A DNA stretch of 64,000 nt, from contig OY759265.1 of NCBI GenBank assembly GCA_963662155.1, forward strand, positions 43,035,727 through 43,099,726, in the 5' to 3' direction. A program made the position numbers and the translations under genes. The stretch's first letter is position 1, and every line of letters starts with the position of its first letter. Shown here in pieces: positions 1 to 12,069 of the stretch. This DNA is from Lamellibrachia columna (Eukaryota; Annelida; Polychaeta; Sabellida; Siboglinidae). The notes below the pieces were generated by a model. It saw nothing but the letters and a program-made list of their open reading frames with translations, ran no database searches and was not told the DNA's origin.

Positions 1-730
1 TGCATCAATGGGAATATGCGGCGTTGGCACAGCCAAGGTTGCATATGGGTTTTTATGCAAGCAACACCACATACAATTAATGATTGGTCCATTGCTAATT
101 TATTCTATTATGCTAATTCCAGTAGAGCTGGGTGATGTGCTCTGTGATCCAGTTTGCCTGCCTCCATATTTTGAACCAATCAGCGTGCACTAGCTGCGCG
201 ACGCTACAGATTTCAAACTTAGACTAGCCACTTCGTTTTGTGAAAGCATACGGAGTGGATGCGCTTTGCAAATTTGTCCCACCCTCCTCCCCATCTTTCT
301 CCCTGTTGTGTGTTTACAGGTTAGCAGCAATTGTACATCTTTGGTGGAAGTGGGGTGTTCCATGTCTCCAAGCTTTCCCATTCTTGATTTGCGATAGTGG
401 ACATGGGTGTTTTGCCTTTCCCAGAAGTGTTCACGGGTATTAATGCGGGGTTACAGCTCGCTTCCCTTCCACCTTGGATTTGAGAACTGTTTTGTGTAAT
501 GGGGCGAATTGGCCCCACCTTTGTAGTTATTCCAGTTAGATAGACACTAAGTGACAATAGTTTGAGCTCTTCACATTGTTACTAGATAATATGAACAATT
601 CGTAGTCCCAAGTATGCACACCAGGTGGCATAAACTAAAATTGTCCACTCTCTACACAACTATGATAGTGATTGTCTGAAGATAGTGTGCTGTGCAATAG
701 ATGAAGGAAGTTTTGCTGTGTTTGTCACAG
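1..730. other. Non-coding, presumed intron of the ENPP gene
   Basis: I see no convincing exon or repeat here. The short open frames have no splice context or recognisable motif. The stretch ends in an acceptor (TTTGTCACAG) that opens the ENPP exon at 731, so it is most simply intron sequence. Confidence 0.4.
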
Positions 731-872
731 GTTTGTAGAGAACTCGTCTGTGCCTCTGCCCAGCCACTACTACCTAATAGTCCTGCGATGTGTCGTCCCT
801 GACTGTGTAGACATGGCGTATGACCAGCAGGCCTTTATCCTGCCACACGTGTCCAACGTCACCAACTGCATG
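731..872 (+). CDS. ENPP-family phosphodiesterase, penultimate exon
   Basis: This is an internal exon of 1 + 141 nt, bounded by an acceptor ending CACAG and a donor ATG|GTAGGT. Its 47 codons match the end of the inactive nuclease-like domain of ectonucleotide pyrophosphatase/phosphodiesterases: SHYY near the start, a Cys pair (CVVPDC), the FILPH block and a final NC. In ENPP1-3 this segment is extracellular, disulphide-bonded and packs against the catalytic domain. The catalytic exons lie upstream, outside the window. It ends in phase 0 and joins in phase to the exon at 1587. The family call is by eye from these blocks; the paralogue cannot be given. Confidence 0.75.
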
Positions 873-1586
873 GTAGGTATCAGCAGGAGTTAAAACATGT
901 TTTCACTCATGTTGTCGACCTATTAAAACCATGGCCCCCCTTTGGGTTAATTATTTTTTTTCATATATAACCTGTTGTGCCACTATATGGTAGCATGGTA
1001 AACTAATGGGTGACTAAGCTTGCCCCCGCCATCCCCACCCCCACCCCCACCCCCGCTAAGATTCTAGATATGCCACCGAAGTCAAAACTTCGAAAATATT
1101 AGATGGAGACTAGTTGTACACCCATATATATCCCCAGTTTCCCTATGCAATTTAAGTGAACATTTCCTTTCTCTCACGTATTGGACCCGATGTTTCAGAA
1201 AGAAATTGCATTCCCAGACTGCCCAGTCACAGATAATTTTGATCATAAATATATCTGTTCTAATGTTTTGTGTTTTAATGAACTCTATTTATTTTTTTAT
1301 TTCTGCTATCTGTTTATGAATGAATGCTACATTTAGATTACACTGAATCATTGTACATACAGTTTATATATTTGATTGATTATTTGTAGAGAATAATTTG
1401 AGTTAAAAAATTACATGATGTAATTGAAAAAAGAAATTGAAAATACCAAAACACCAGTTTCGATTACAATGCTGGAAGTGGTGTTTCAATTACAATGTAA
1501 TTTGCCCCAAGTCTGGTCAAGGTGTGACCTGCAGTGCCACCTGGTGACAAAACGTACTCCGGTGAATCGTACAGTTGGTGTTTCAG
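873..1586 (+). other. Intron of the ENPP gene
   Basis: GT-AG intron of 714 nt between two phase-0 boundaries. It has a C-rich stretch near 1021-1055 (CCCCCAC repeats) and otherwise AT-rich unique sequence. No ORF of interest. Confidence 0.6.
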
Positions 1587-1730
1587 AGTTCCCGCGAGTA
1601 CCTCACAGACAACATGGCTCGTATACGCGACATAGAACTGCTGACCGGGCTGCACTTTCTGACTGCCAATAACTCGCTGGAGACTATTGTCACACATACA
1701 CAGATAGTGGAATCATTGTGGCCTGTCTAG
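1587..1730 (+). CDS. ENPP-family phosphodiesterase, last exon
   Basis: Terminal exon after the acceptor GTGTTTCAG, phase 0, with 47 codons and a TAG stop at 1728-1730. It carries the family's C-terminal signature MARIRDIELLTGL, corresponding to the HRARVRDIEHLTGL-type helix at the end of ENPP1-3, followed by a short divergent tail. Together with the exon at 731 this fixes the gene on the plus strand, ending here. No membrane anchor is expected at this end, because ENPP1-3 are type II proteins anchored at the N-terminus. A candidate poly-A signal lies at 2078. Confidence 0.8.
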   Translation, partial: SSREYLTDNMARIRDIELLTGLHFLTANNSLETIVTHTQIVESLWPV

Positions 1731-2077
1731 AGGGGACACGTAAAAGCACTTATGTGAGGTACAGATGTACAGCTAAAATAACTCTCGGTATATACTGTTT
1801 TGTGATCTTATATAATGAACACCTTCCCACCTATGAAGGTACAAAGACCTGGTAATATCAGGGTAGTTTAATGGACACGATGTCAGGACTTGTTCGCATG
1901 CATAATTTGTCATAAAGATTCAGACCGCATGTCTGTTAATTATTTTTGTGTACCCATATGGCATACGTTTCTGGATAGTTGAGAATTTAATTATTTTAAA
2001 TGTCTGAATACATTTGGCCAATATGATACTATACGACCGACCTGTTTTTGTATTAGAAAAAAATCTGTAAACCAACA

Positions 2078-2083
2078 AATAAA
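2078..2083 (+). terminator. Candidate poly-A signal, ENPP gene
   Basis: AATAAA, part of AATAAATAATAAA, about 350 nt after the ENPP stop codon. It lies at the junction with the minus-strand LINE that starts near 2104, so it could alternatively be A-rich target DNA. Confidence 0.4.
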
Positions 2084-2293
2084 TAATAAAAGGCCTAATA
2101 TCAGTGGCCAAGAATACCTCACCTCACCTATCCTCTTCAAGCCCAGTGGCCCATAAGGCTAAAGTGCATCTCCTCCAGTTTGCTCTGTCGGCTACTACGA
2201 GTCTGGCCTCGTTACAGCAGGTCCACCCCAGTAGGCATCTTTCATTTTCAACAGTTGATCACCACGTTGTCTTTGGTCGACCAACCTTTCTTC

Positions 2294-3437
2294 TATCTTC
2301 GGGCGTCCAGGTCAATGCAGTCTCACCTTTGTTGTTCTATCTTCGGGCGTCCAGGTCAATGCCGTCTCACCTTTGTTGTTCTATCTTCGGGCGTCCAGGT
2401 CAATGCCGTCTCACCTTTGTTGTTCTATCTTCGGGCGTCCAGGTCAATGCCGTCTCACCTTTGTTGTTCTATCTTCGGGCGTCCAGGTCAATGCCGTCTC
2501 ACCTTTGTTGTTCTATCTTCGGGCGTCCAGGTCAATGCCGTCTCACCTTTGTTGTTCTATCTTCGGGCGTCCAGGTCAATGCCGTCTCACCTTTGTTGTT
2601 CTATCTTCGGGCGTCCAGGTCAATGCCGTCTCACCTTTGTTGTTCTATCTTCGGGCGTCCAGGTCAATGCCGTCTCACCTTTGTTGTTCTATCTTCGGGC
2701 GTCCAGGTCAATGCCGTCTCACCTTTGTTGTTCTATCTTCGGGCGTCCAGGTCAATGCCGTCTCACCTTTGTTGTTCTATCTTCGGGCGTCCAGGTCAAT
2801 GCCGTCTCACCTTTGTTGTTCTATCTTCGGGCGTCCAGGTCAATGCCGTCTCACCTTTGTTGTTCTATCTTCGGGCGTCCAGGTCAATGCCGTCTCACCT
2901 TTGTTGTTCTATCTTCGGGCGTCCAGGTCAATGCCGTCTCACCTTTGTTGTTCTATCTTCGGGCGTCCAGGTCAATGCAGTCTCACCTTTGTTGTTCTAT
3001 CTTCGGGCGTCCAGGTCAATGCAGTCTCACCTTTGTTGTTCTATCTTCGGGCGTCCAGGTCAATGCAGTCTCACCTTTGTTGTTCTATCTTCGGGCGTCC
3101 AGGTCAATGCCGTCTCACCTTTGTTGTTCTATCTTCGGGGGTCCAGGTCAATGCCGTCTCACCTTTGTTGTTCTATCTTCGGGGGTCCAGGTCAATGCCG
3201 TCTCACCTTTGTTGTTCTATCTTCGGGCGTCCAGGTCAATGCCGTCTCACCTTTGTTGTTCTATCTTCGGGGGTCCAGGTCAATGCAGTCTCACCTTTGT
3301 TGTTCTATCTTCGGGCGTCCAGGTCAATGCCGTCTCACCTTTGTTGTTCTATCTTCGGGGGTCCAGGTCAATGCCGTCTCACCTTTGTTGTTCTATCTTC
3401 GGGGGTCCAGGTCAATGCCGTCTCACCTTTGTTGTTC
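2294..3437. repeat. 44-bp minisatellite, about 26 copies
   Basis: Near-perfect head-to-tail units of 44 bp. Variation is almost confined to two sites (GCC/GCA and GCG/GGG). On the minus strand the unit reads through the LINE tail codons for ETALTWTPED, and flanking LINE sequence matches on both sides, so the array grew inside the retrotransposon. Since 44 is not a multiple of 3, successive units change frame. All three plus-strand frames stay open by composition and are not genes. Confidence 0.9.
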
Positions 3438-3484
3438 TTGGCTGTTCCATTTCCATCTTACCTTGACCTCGGTGCTGATTGTCT

Positions 3485-4339
3485 TCAATTTTGTTTTTGC
3501 AAGAATATCTTGATTTTTATACAACGTATTGGGCATCTAATTTGTAGGATTTGTCTTAAACACTTGAAAAAAAAATTATCTAACTTTCTGTTGTCGCCTT
3601 CATTTATTTTCCATGTTTTGCTTCCATACAACAACACTGGTTTAACAAGTGTATTAAAAAGCCTCAATGTGTATATATTTGAACTCCGTATTTGCTTTAG
3701 CTTCATGAAAGATATCCCAGCTTTACGAATTCTGTTAACAATGTCATCGCCGCCTCCTCCTTGCTTACTAACGTTAGCACCCAGGTAGTTATACTTGTCC
3801 ACATCCTTTAGTTCTTGATCATCAATTAGTATTCTGTTTTTGCACTTGCTCTTTATTCTCAATACTTGAGTTTTCTTTTTGTTTATTCTTAGTCCTGTCC
3901 TTGCTGCAAATTGATTCAGTTGTTTTGTCTTTGTTTGCATTTGTGTGTAGCATGATGACATAAGTGCTATGTCATCAGCAAAGTCCAGGTCCTCTAGTTT
4001 TGACGTGAAATTCCATCTTATCCCGGTTTTATTTCCTGCTGTTGTTTTTCTCATTATCCAGTCCACTACCATCAAGAAGATAACTCCAAACATTACATCT
4101 CCTTGTTTAACTCCAGTTTTAACCTTGAACCACTCAGATTCCTTACCTTCGTCTAACACTGCACATTCACTATCTTCGTATAACATCTGAACCATGTGGA
4201 TTATCTTGCGTGGAATTCCATACCTCCATGATTTTCCATACACTCTCTCGGTGCACTGAGTCAAACGTTTTTCAAAGTCCACAAACGTGATGTATAGAGT
4301 TGCCTGCCATTCCACTACCTGTTCTATAATATTTCGCAA
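3485..4339 (-). pseudogene. Reverse transcriptase palm and thumb fragment of the RTE-like LINE
   Basis: The longest intact piece of the LINE ORF, 284 codons. It shows FVDFEK (motif A region), GVKQGD (motif B; the usual C is replaced by D) and LDFADDIALM (motif C, catalytic FADD), then a thumb with YLGA and LVKPVLLYGS. The endonuclease and RT fingers are in separate frames upstream (4352-4924 and 5354-6324), so no full-length protein is possible. Frames run on at DNA level into the 44-bp array. Confidence 0.75.
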
Positions 4340-6330
4340 AATAAATATTTGTTAAACTGTGCCTCTCCCACTTCTGAAACCTGCTTGTTCATATCTCAAC
4401 TTGCTGTTAACTCCATCTCTTATTCTGTCAATGAGTATTCTTCCGAATACTTTGCTATGAACAGATGTCAAAGTAATTCCTCTCCAATTCCTGCACTCTG
4501 TAAAGTCACCTTTCTTCGGTATTTTAATGATCAGCCCCTGCTTCCATGTTTTGGCACTTTCTCTTGTTCCCAAAATGTTCTGAATAAGTTCACAAGCCAT
4601 TTCTGTGGTGTATTCATGTCTGCTTTTAATAATTCTGCTGTAATTTCAACATTGCTGCCTGCTTTCCCATTTTTCATCTTCCTTAGCGCTGTTCTAATTT
4701 CTGCTTGGGTCAGTGCTGATTTCATTTATGATCGGATCTATCTCCACATCTGTTACAGGATCATCAGGTATAGGTCTATTAAGGATTTCCTCAAAGTGTT
4801 CTTTCCATTGCTCCCTTCTGGCCAGTCCTTCAATTAATAAATTTCCGCATTTGTCTTTCATTGCATTTGTTGTCTTATGTTTGTCATTACTGAGGGTTTT
4901 TGTAATATCATACACTTCTTTCATTTATCCATTACTTGCTGCTTCCTCTGCTTCCATGGCAAGATGGTCAACCCACTTCCTGTTGTCCTGCCTCATGCTC
5001 TTCTTCACTTCTTTGTCTTTACACCTATATTTATCCATGTAATTCTGCTTAATCCTGTCTGACTTTGTCTGCTCGATGTTGTTCTTCAGTCGTTTTCTCT
5101 CCTACTAGCTCCCACGACTCCTTGCTGATCCATGGTTTTTGCCCTTTCTTTTTGTACCCCAGTACTTCTTGAGCTGTTTCTTTGTATGCTGCCATTTTGT
5201 CTCAACTACTTCTTGGTCTGTTGCATTGTAGTCTTGTAATATATCACATTTGTTGTGCAACTTCAATGAGAATTGTGTTTTAATGGCTGGTAACTGTAAC
5301 TTAATTATATCAATTTTCTTTCTGATCACCTTGTTCTTGTTTTCTCTTTAGTTTCACTTGATTTTTGTTCGCACTAATTGGTGGTCGCTCGCAATGTCTG
5401 CTCCTCTCATGGCCCTAGTGTCCATTACTGATGTCCGGTGTTGCCTGCTCACTAACACATGGTCTATTAGATTGTTTGTCCTTACTCCTGGAGAAGTCCA
5501 TGTCTGCTTATGTATCAGTTTATGTGGAAAAATGGTACCTGTTACCACAAGGTTATTGAGTTTGCAGAAGTGAACGAGTCTTTCTCCATTGTCATTTCTT
5601 TCACCTGTTCTGTGGCTTCCTATTATGATTTCATATCCTTCGTTGTCTTCTCCAACCTTGGCATTTAAATTCCCCTATTACTAAAAGTATGTCATGCTTA
5701 TGAACACTGTCCACAACTGTCTGTAGCTGTTAGTAGAAACTGTCTTTATCTTTGTCATTGGCTTCATTCTTTGGTGCATAGATTTGTATGATCGATAACT
5801 TCACATATTTGGACAAGAATCTAGCATAAATAATTGCTTATAGGTTTCCATTCCAGCAGTGATTGTTCTGCTTTCTTTGTCATCCATGTGTGTGTATGTT
5901 GTCTTCTCTCTCTGAGTAAATTACACTCTCCAGTGTTCAACTTGACTTTTCCTTGCCCCATCCATATGCATTCACCAATGCCCATCTATTTATCGATTTC
6001 TCTTGCAAGCTGGGCTGATTTCCATATTGAGTACAACGTTCTCACATTCCAACATCCTATAGTTACATTAACTTTTGGCTTGGTTAATGACATCAGCCTC
6101 CGAACTTCTGTTTGGCTTTGATCCGGAAGCGTCATACTGTCCAAATAAATGATGTCATCATCCACTGGTATCTGGGCCGTCGCCTTCCTGTAGCCATTTC
6201 CTGCACAAGCTGGCTTTTGAGATTCACTTATAGTTTCCGTAATATCGTTTGAACTAGGAGGGTTGTTGGCCCTCCGCAATAGGTTTATTTTCGGGGTTTT
6301 CCTTTCCTTAGGCCATAGCCTCATTAGCCC

Positions 6331-7668
6331 AGCACAATGTACTGGTTACCAGGGTGCACCACGGGGAGGTGAGGTTGACTTGAGTGTCTTTACGGTTGAG
6401 CACATGAAGACTTCATACAACATATACCTTATTTTTAAAAAGTAGATATACTAATTTTCATGTTAGGTGTCATAGTGATGCTCTATCCACAACATATTAG
6501 TGTGGTTTTGATTGCTGCATCCAATATGATTTCATAAACAATTGCAGTTTTTGCTGTATATGTCGTAAAAGTAGTTACGCAGTGACATGACATAGAGTAG
6601 ATATTGTACATAATGTGTATATTGTACATAACTCATTATGTACAGCATTGTCTGTGTTGCTGAACCTTGTAAGACTGAACCAGTATACAAGAGAAAACTT
6701 GTCCAGTGCCTAGCTTGCCTACCATAAGTTATACCAGATGTTTTCATATGTGGTTTAAATTCCAGCCATGCTTATTCTAGGATGATGGCAACTGTCTGCC
6801 AGTGTCTGATGTCATATGCCCAAATGTGAACAGTATAGTTGATCATAAGTAATTGCATTAAATGTTTTCATTATGTAGTAAAAAAACTGGTAATCATTTA
6901 TTTAACAGTACCTCTGTGATGAGTTCAGAAGAAACTGTATATATTTTAAATAGATTAAAGAATGTATTTTGAATATTTTTAATAATAATTTTGAATATTT
7001 TAAATAATGAATTTGAATATTTTAGATAATTCACTTTGTGTGTGATACAATGACATACAGTGTTTATTCCATTTTGTACATGTTGTTTGTATGTACTTTG
7101 TAACATAATGTGATGACGTATATCAAGTTTCTTGTTGTTTTGACTGAGGTACTTGCATGTATCTTTGGAGATGATCATATATGTACCAATGTCAGCAAGA
7201 CTTAACCAGTTTATGGGTGTTTTGCTGTTTAGATAATGATCACCCTGGCTACGTACTGTTTTGTCTATTTCTTGTTACTGCACTCAGTCTTGTTATCCTG
7301 GCTGATATGCAGCGATCATACTCAAAAAGGCAATTAGTTTACTTTATTTCTTAGCGCATACAAAACCTTTTGAATTTTCAAGCATACTCACATTTGTCAC
7401 TTTGCAATGTTGCTGTTAAACACTGGTTATTGACATGTGTTTGCCTCGTTGTTAAGTGCTTTTATCAAACTTATATCTGATTTACTGTATTGGTCACATT
7501 GTATAAAATATATCTGGAGTTTCTACATTTTGTTTTCTTCAGCAAATTTACCATCTTAGGTAAAGATAGTGACTTGTGATTGTATGTTGTGATGAAGCCA
7601 TGAAGGTGGTGAACTTTATGACCATGATGGTAATTATATAATGTCAAATAATCAGATATGATGTTGAC
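6331..7668. other. AT-rich intergenic sequence, nothing recognised
   Basis: No exon, RNA gene or transposon ends were recognised. A short inverted motif around GTACATAA occurs near 6610-6645. Confidence 0.4.
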
Positions 7669-8153
7669 TAGGGCCGGAAGTATGATCTACTACACGTTAT
7701 GGTACAGACTACAATGACTAGAAAGATACAACAGTAAAACAGACATTTATTTATCACGTGGACAAGGCAACGCTACAGCAGACGTCACGTCATCACTCAC
7801 ATGAGGTCCAAATTGCACGCGCATATTGAAAAAAATAATAGTGTAAAGATTTTACATAGATTATAGTTAGATATACATATGGGAAACGTACTACATGTTA
7901 TATTTCGCTATTTTATCGATAGGCAGGCAGGTTGTGGTTCGCGTTGAATGTTTATTGCTTCATGAAGGTGACACGAATAATGTTTTGCCTATCGTATATC
8001 GTAGTGTACCGCAATACTGATTCAGATTCAGACGGTTTATTGCCAAGTAACATTTAAAAAAATAAACAAGAAATTTGTGACATTGATATTGTGTATCGTG
8101 TACCGTGCCATGTGGTGTGTATCACGATGCACCAGTGTATCATTCTGGCCCTA
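7669..8153. mobile_element. Non-autonomous hAT-like element (MITE), 485 bp
   Basis: The left end TAGGGCCGGAAGTATGAT and the inverted right end ATCATTCTGGCCCTA form imperfect terminal inverted repeats. They are flanked by a perfect 8-bp duplication ATGTTGAC (7661-7668 and 8154-8161). An 8-bp duplication and TAGGG-type ends are the hAT signature. There is no transposase ORF, so it must have been moved in trans. Confidence 0.8.
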
Positions 8154-9911
8154 ATGTTGACTAATCAGACTTGTTGACTTGAGTCATAGGGGCTGACTCG
8201 AGGTGGAATTTACTTGACTTGGAATTCAGAGAAATGACTCAAGACTTGACTTGGACTTGAAGGTCACTGACCTGAAACTACTTTATGCAGATGCCAAAAA
8301 CCTTGACAACATTCAGTATTCAAGTCCTAATCGACAGGTTTGCCAAAGCAGCAAAATGTTACAGTTTAACCATAAACCTGAATAAACAGCAGTTCTGTGC
8401 CAACCTGATCCTAGTCAAGTCTCCATAATAACAGTAAAACAGTATTTGTATGCACCATATATTTGACCCCTTTGGCCAGTCAGTCAATATAATACTAAAG
8501 TATTTACACATGAATTTTACATAAAGTTATGTATATTAAGATGTCTAATGCATTAACACAACTTTGACACTAAGTAAATAATAAAACAGTAAAACACTAA
8601 TTAAAATAAGTTCAAAGTAAATACTAATATTTAAAAGTGAATACTAAAATGTTTGTTTCATTGAAGTGAAAGTGGCATGTATCCATATCTAGCATAAAAT
8701 GCGCTCACTGTTATAGAGAAAAAGCACGTTTGAAAAGATAAAAACATGCTCTGCAGCAGGCACTAAGTAATATAGAGTAATTTAAGAAATGTACAATGGT
8801 TATGATACACCTAAATATCACTTCAAAAGATTTTTATTGATTAGCTGATGTGCAGGTAGTTGGGGTTTAGTATAATTTAAATGCCCCAATTCTGTCATTT
8901 ATTCCATATCAGAATAGGTGTAAATTAACAACTAAATGTTTTAATTTTATGGAGCGTGATCTTTATTGTAGTACATTTGTGGGTATCATGTCAGAAGTTG
9001 TATAAGACTGGACATTCAATTATCTGGTGAAAAACATTATATTTAGAACTAAAGATTTATTGTTAGATATTTTCATGGCGTACAGCGATCTCTGTATAGA
9101 CATAATATAGTATGTCGGAAACCTGGCCTGTTTTTCATCAACGTGTGCATTAAGAAACATTTCGTATGGATAACTATTTTTTTGCCAATTGAGATGTTAT
9201 AAATGGATTAAACATTAATACATTGTGAATTAAACACCATAACTGACTGGTACGTGATAACGTAACTGACTGGTACGTGATAAAGTTACATAAATATACC
9301 CATTTTGAGAAATTGTACATAGCTTTGTGAGCATAAAGAACCACAAGAATAACAACATCATTGGTAATTTAGAAAGAGAAAATGAACATTGTTATGTTAA
9401 GACAATTATGTTCTGTCAACAATTATTATTCCACTCTGAAACTGTCGGTGGCTGTACCAATCCTCTGGTTATCCGGTTTAAAAAGCGACGCGTAAAGCTG
9501 ATGGTGCGTAAAGAGACGATTATTAACATTCTAACCTCAACAGCTCAATATTGTGTAGAGGCAGGATATCAATCAAGCCACTAATCAGTATAGTACCCAT
9601 GAAGCATGAACAATTCAAGCAAAACAGATTGTTCCTAGGAGAATAGTCTGAAGAGTAAGAATCATCTCCGTTGTGGATTTTAGTAGTTTGTTTTGGGTGA
9701 AAGCTATGATGCATCTCAAGTATTAAAGTCGGTTAGTCTAGCTATTTAAATTACATTTTGTTTTCCTCATACGCAGTGCAACGACGTAACGGAGATTATT
9801 CAAATTTGTACCGCCATTTGAATCACCAGAGTGAAAAATGTAATAAGGATACACCAGTCTTTCATGTTTAACCCAAAGTGATCGTCTTATCATTAACTGA
9901 CCTGGGGTCAT
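8154..9911. other. AT-rich intergenic sequence, nothing recognised
   Basis: No gene recognised. A 22-bp direct duplication (units containing AACTGACTGGTACGTGATAA) lies at about 9240-9284. An 85-codon open frame at 9327-9584 has no motif or splice context. Confidence 0.4.
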
Positions 9912-10010
9912 GGGCGTCCGCGGGGAGGGGGTATGGGATCTGGATCTGGATTTTTTTCGGACGTATATTCGTGAGCTCAAAGTATATGTTAACTTTACAT
10001 CTTATATACA

Positions 10011-10108
<98 letters not shown>

Positions 10109-10147
10109 CTTCTTGCCCCTACCTGGAAAAATTCCTGCGGACGCCCC
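9912..10147. mobile_element. MITE with a (TA)n core
   Basis: Ends GGGCGTCCGC and GCGGACGCCC are inverted, with a long (TA)n tract (10015-10106) between a unique left arm (containing TTCGTGAGCTCAAAGTATA) and a right arm (CTTCTTGCCCCTACC). Partial copies of the arms, also next to (TA)n, occur at 15146-15206 (left arm, inverted) and 34836-34941 (right arm, inverted), which defines a family. No clear target duplication was seen. Confidence 0.65.
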
Positions 10148-10670
10148 TTCCTGGAGTCGACTCGTACGACGTGAACCGGGCGAGTAGTCAAGGCTCTGTG
10201 CCAAATTAATGTGCAACGCGAACGTCAGAGAAGCCTTCTCAGTGGGAACGAGCTGATGCCGTCCAGTTAGATAGAACGTGGTCCCTCCTGGTCACGACGC
10301 AATAAACTCGCCGGACGTTTGTCAACTCAGCATGACGCTGCCTATAATACCATGCTTTCTCGATAGTGACGTAGACATTTACAAACAAATGTACTTACGA
10401 TGGTGCAAGTGTAAGCGATTGGGCCTACAAAGCAATATCTTTCGGAAACAGGATGCGCTTAATCGTAGGCGAAACAAGGATGGACATCTACAGTTGGATC
10501 CAACGTAGTAATGCGTCAGGCACAGCAAAAGTATTGTAATTAACATCATCCTCGTGTTCTTCCGATACAATGTGAATCAATAAAAACGGCATAATAAAGA
10601 TTGTTTACTCAGGTACGGGAAGAAAGAGTAGAGGAAGACTATATAACTTTTTAAATAATGACAGTTAAAA
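10148..10670. other. Intergenic, nothing recognised
   Basis: No gene recognised. A TATA-like motif CTATATAAC lies at 10638, some 33 nt before the ATG of the repeat-containing ORF at 10671. Whether it is a promoter is unknown. Confidence 0.3.
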
Positions 10671-11324
10671 ATGTACATAAAACAACTGTGTTTCAAGCAT
10701 CGGAATGCTGTCACGAGCATATCATGTCAGACCCCCATATGCTTGCCAAAGAGGACGTCATCGCATCAACTACAAAACAGAGGTCTGGTCCAAGACGAGA
10801 CCCATAGCTTAAGTCTGTTTCCTAAGAAGAAATCACCTCCTCAAACAAAACAGTCAACCTTCCAAACAAAGAACAGGTCCGTTCACCAAACAAAGAACAG
10901 GTCCGTTCACCAAACAAAGAACAAGGCCGTTCACCAAACAAAGAACAAGGCCGTTCACCAGACAAAGATCAGATCCGTTCACCAAACAAAGAGCAAGGCC
11001 GTTCACCAAACAAAGAACAGGTCCGTTCACCAAACAAAGAACAAGTCCGTCCACCAGACAAAGAACAGGTCCGTTCACCAAACAAAGAACAAGGCCGTTC
11101 ACCAAACAAATAACAAGTCCGTCCACCAAGCAAAGAACAAGTCCTTTCCTCAAGCAGAGAACAACTCCGTATCGCAACCAAAGAACAACTCCGTTCCCGC
11201 AACAAAGAACAAGTCCGTTCCCAAAGCAAATATAAAGTCCGTTCCCAAAGCAATGATAAAAACAAACAGGAAGTTAACTCCACATTCCAAAAAGAAATCC
11301 CCGCACAAGCGGAAAGAAAGATAA
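10671..11324 (+). CDS. Hypothetical basic repeat ORF, 217 codons
   Basis: Open frame from ATG. Its middle is about twelve tandem copies of an 8-residue unit of the form VHQTKN(R/K)(S/A), followed by decaying units (VPQ/VPK types) and a Lys-rich C-terminus ending near KKKSPHKRKER. The 24-bp repeat keeps the frame and varies mostly at two positions. No signal peptide and no known domain. It may be a real repeat protein exon or just a minisatellite whose period happens to be a multiple of three. I do not recognise a function. Confidence 0.25.
   Translation: MYIKQLCFKHRNAVTSISCQTPICLPKRTSSHQLQNRGLVQDETHSLSLFPKKKSPPQTKQSTFQTKNRSVHQTKNRSVHQTKNKAVHQTKNKAVHQTKIRSVHQTKSKAVHQTKNRSVHQTKNKSVHQTKNRSVHQTKNKAVHQTNNKSVHQAKNKSFPQAENNSVSQPKNNSVPATKNKSVPKANIKSVPKAMIKTNRKLTPHSKKKSPHKRKER
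10865..11160. repeat. 24-bp minisatellite
   Basis: Tandem units containing GTTCACCAAACAAAGAACA, about 12 copies, degenerating toward 11240. Confidence 0.85.
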
Positions 11325-11491
11325 AAAAGGTCGTTCCCAGCCAAAGAAAAAAATCCTCATCACAAGGGGAGTCCAAAGTGCTAGCCCAAGAAGAAAGCCG
11401 CTGGCTATTCTATAGGCAGATCGCAAATATCGAACTATAATAGCTTCGAAAACGAAATTCCACGGACAATTTATATGAATAGTTGATATTT
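11325..11491. other. Intergenic, nothing recognised
   Basis: Short unique stretch between the repeat ORF and a LINE 3' fragment. Confidence 0.3.
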
Positions 11492-11640
11492 AACAAGATC
11501 GCTATCCAAGGCAAAGGCCTAGATGGTAAGTGGACAAGGAAGCCATTGGCTTATCGAGAGTCCAAATGTTTTTATCTATGTATAACCCGCCCTCCCGAGC
11601 TATTTGTCAACCTTGTATTTAAACACAATTTAGACCACAT
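11492..11640 (-). mobile_element. CR1/L2-like LINE 3' fragment
   Basis: Matches on the minus strand the last about 150 bp of the full-length copies at 16164 and 20986, including the shared block TAAGCCAATGGCTTCCTTG (inverted here). It is a 5'-truncated dead copy. The duplicated block starting at 11679 follows it. Confidence 0.8.
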
Positions 11641-11678
11641 AGACGAATATTTACATTTCTACTTCCAAAATGCGTCAA

Positions 11679-11991
11679 TGAAACAAATTAATATGGAGGT
11701 AGGGATAGATATTTCCGCATAATACGTTACAAATCATATCAAACTAAATGAAATCGGGTATATGTGGAAAGGTATTTCAATTCTCTACATAAATATCATG
11801 AAACCATAATGTATAAATTTTCCATGACATCACAATTGCATCGTAACTAACTTATATAATTGGAAACCTGGATTTAAATTTGGTATTGGTGGAAAGGTAT
11901 ATGTTTATATTATGTATGTTGAAGTTCCTCTCATTCTCGTGGGTATATAGTATGGATTAAAAAGGATAAAGAATCACATGCATGAACGCAT

Positions 11992-12033
<42 letters not shown>

Positions 12034-12034
12034 C

Positions 12035-12069
<35 letters not shown>

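Larger units (their letters stand above)
2104..6330 (-). mobile_element. RTE-like non-LTR retrotransposon, decayed, with internal 44-bp array
   Basis: Reading leftward, the frames give in order: the start of an APE-type endonuclease (GCWNVRTLYS, near 6010), its end (ASDHQLV, near 5370), an RT fingers block (NWRGITL and EQAGFR, 4352-4600), the RT palm with the FADD box (LDFADDIALM, near 4000), and a C-terminal tail of RRWKW, ALTWTP, GRPKTTW and WRR type that continues through the array to about 2104. The reading frame is broken many times by stops and frameshifts, so this is a dead copy. The motif order is that of a single-ORF LINE with an APE endonuclease. The RTE/BovB-like assignment is by eye and would need a phylogeny. 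Confidence 0.8.

Noticed and set aside
2104..3788. Three plus-strand ORFs of 428-471 codons
   Set aside because: They run through the 44-bp minisatellite, are open in all three frames by composition, and lie antisense to LINE sequence.
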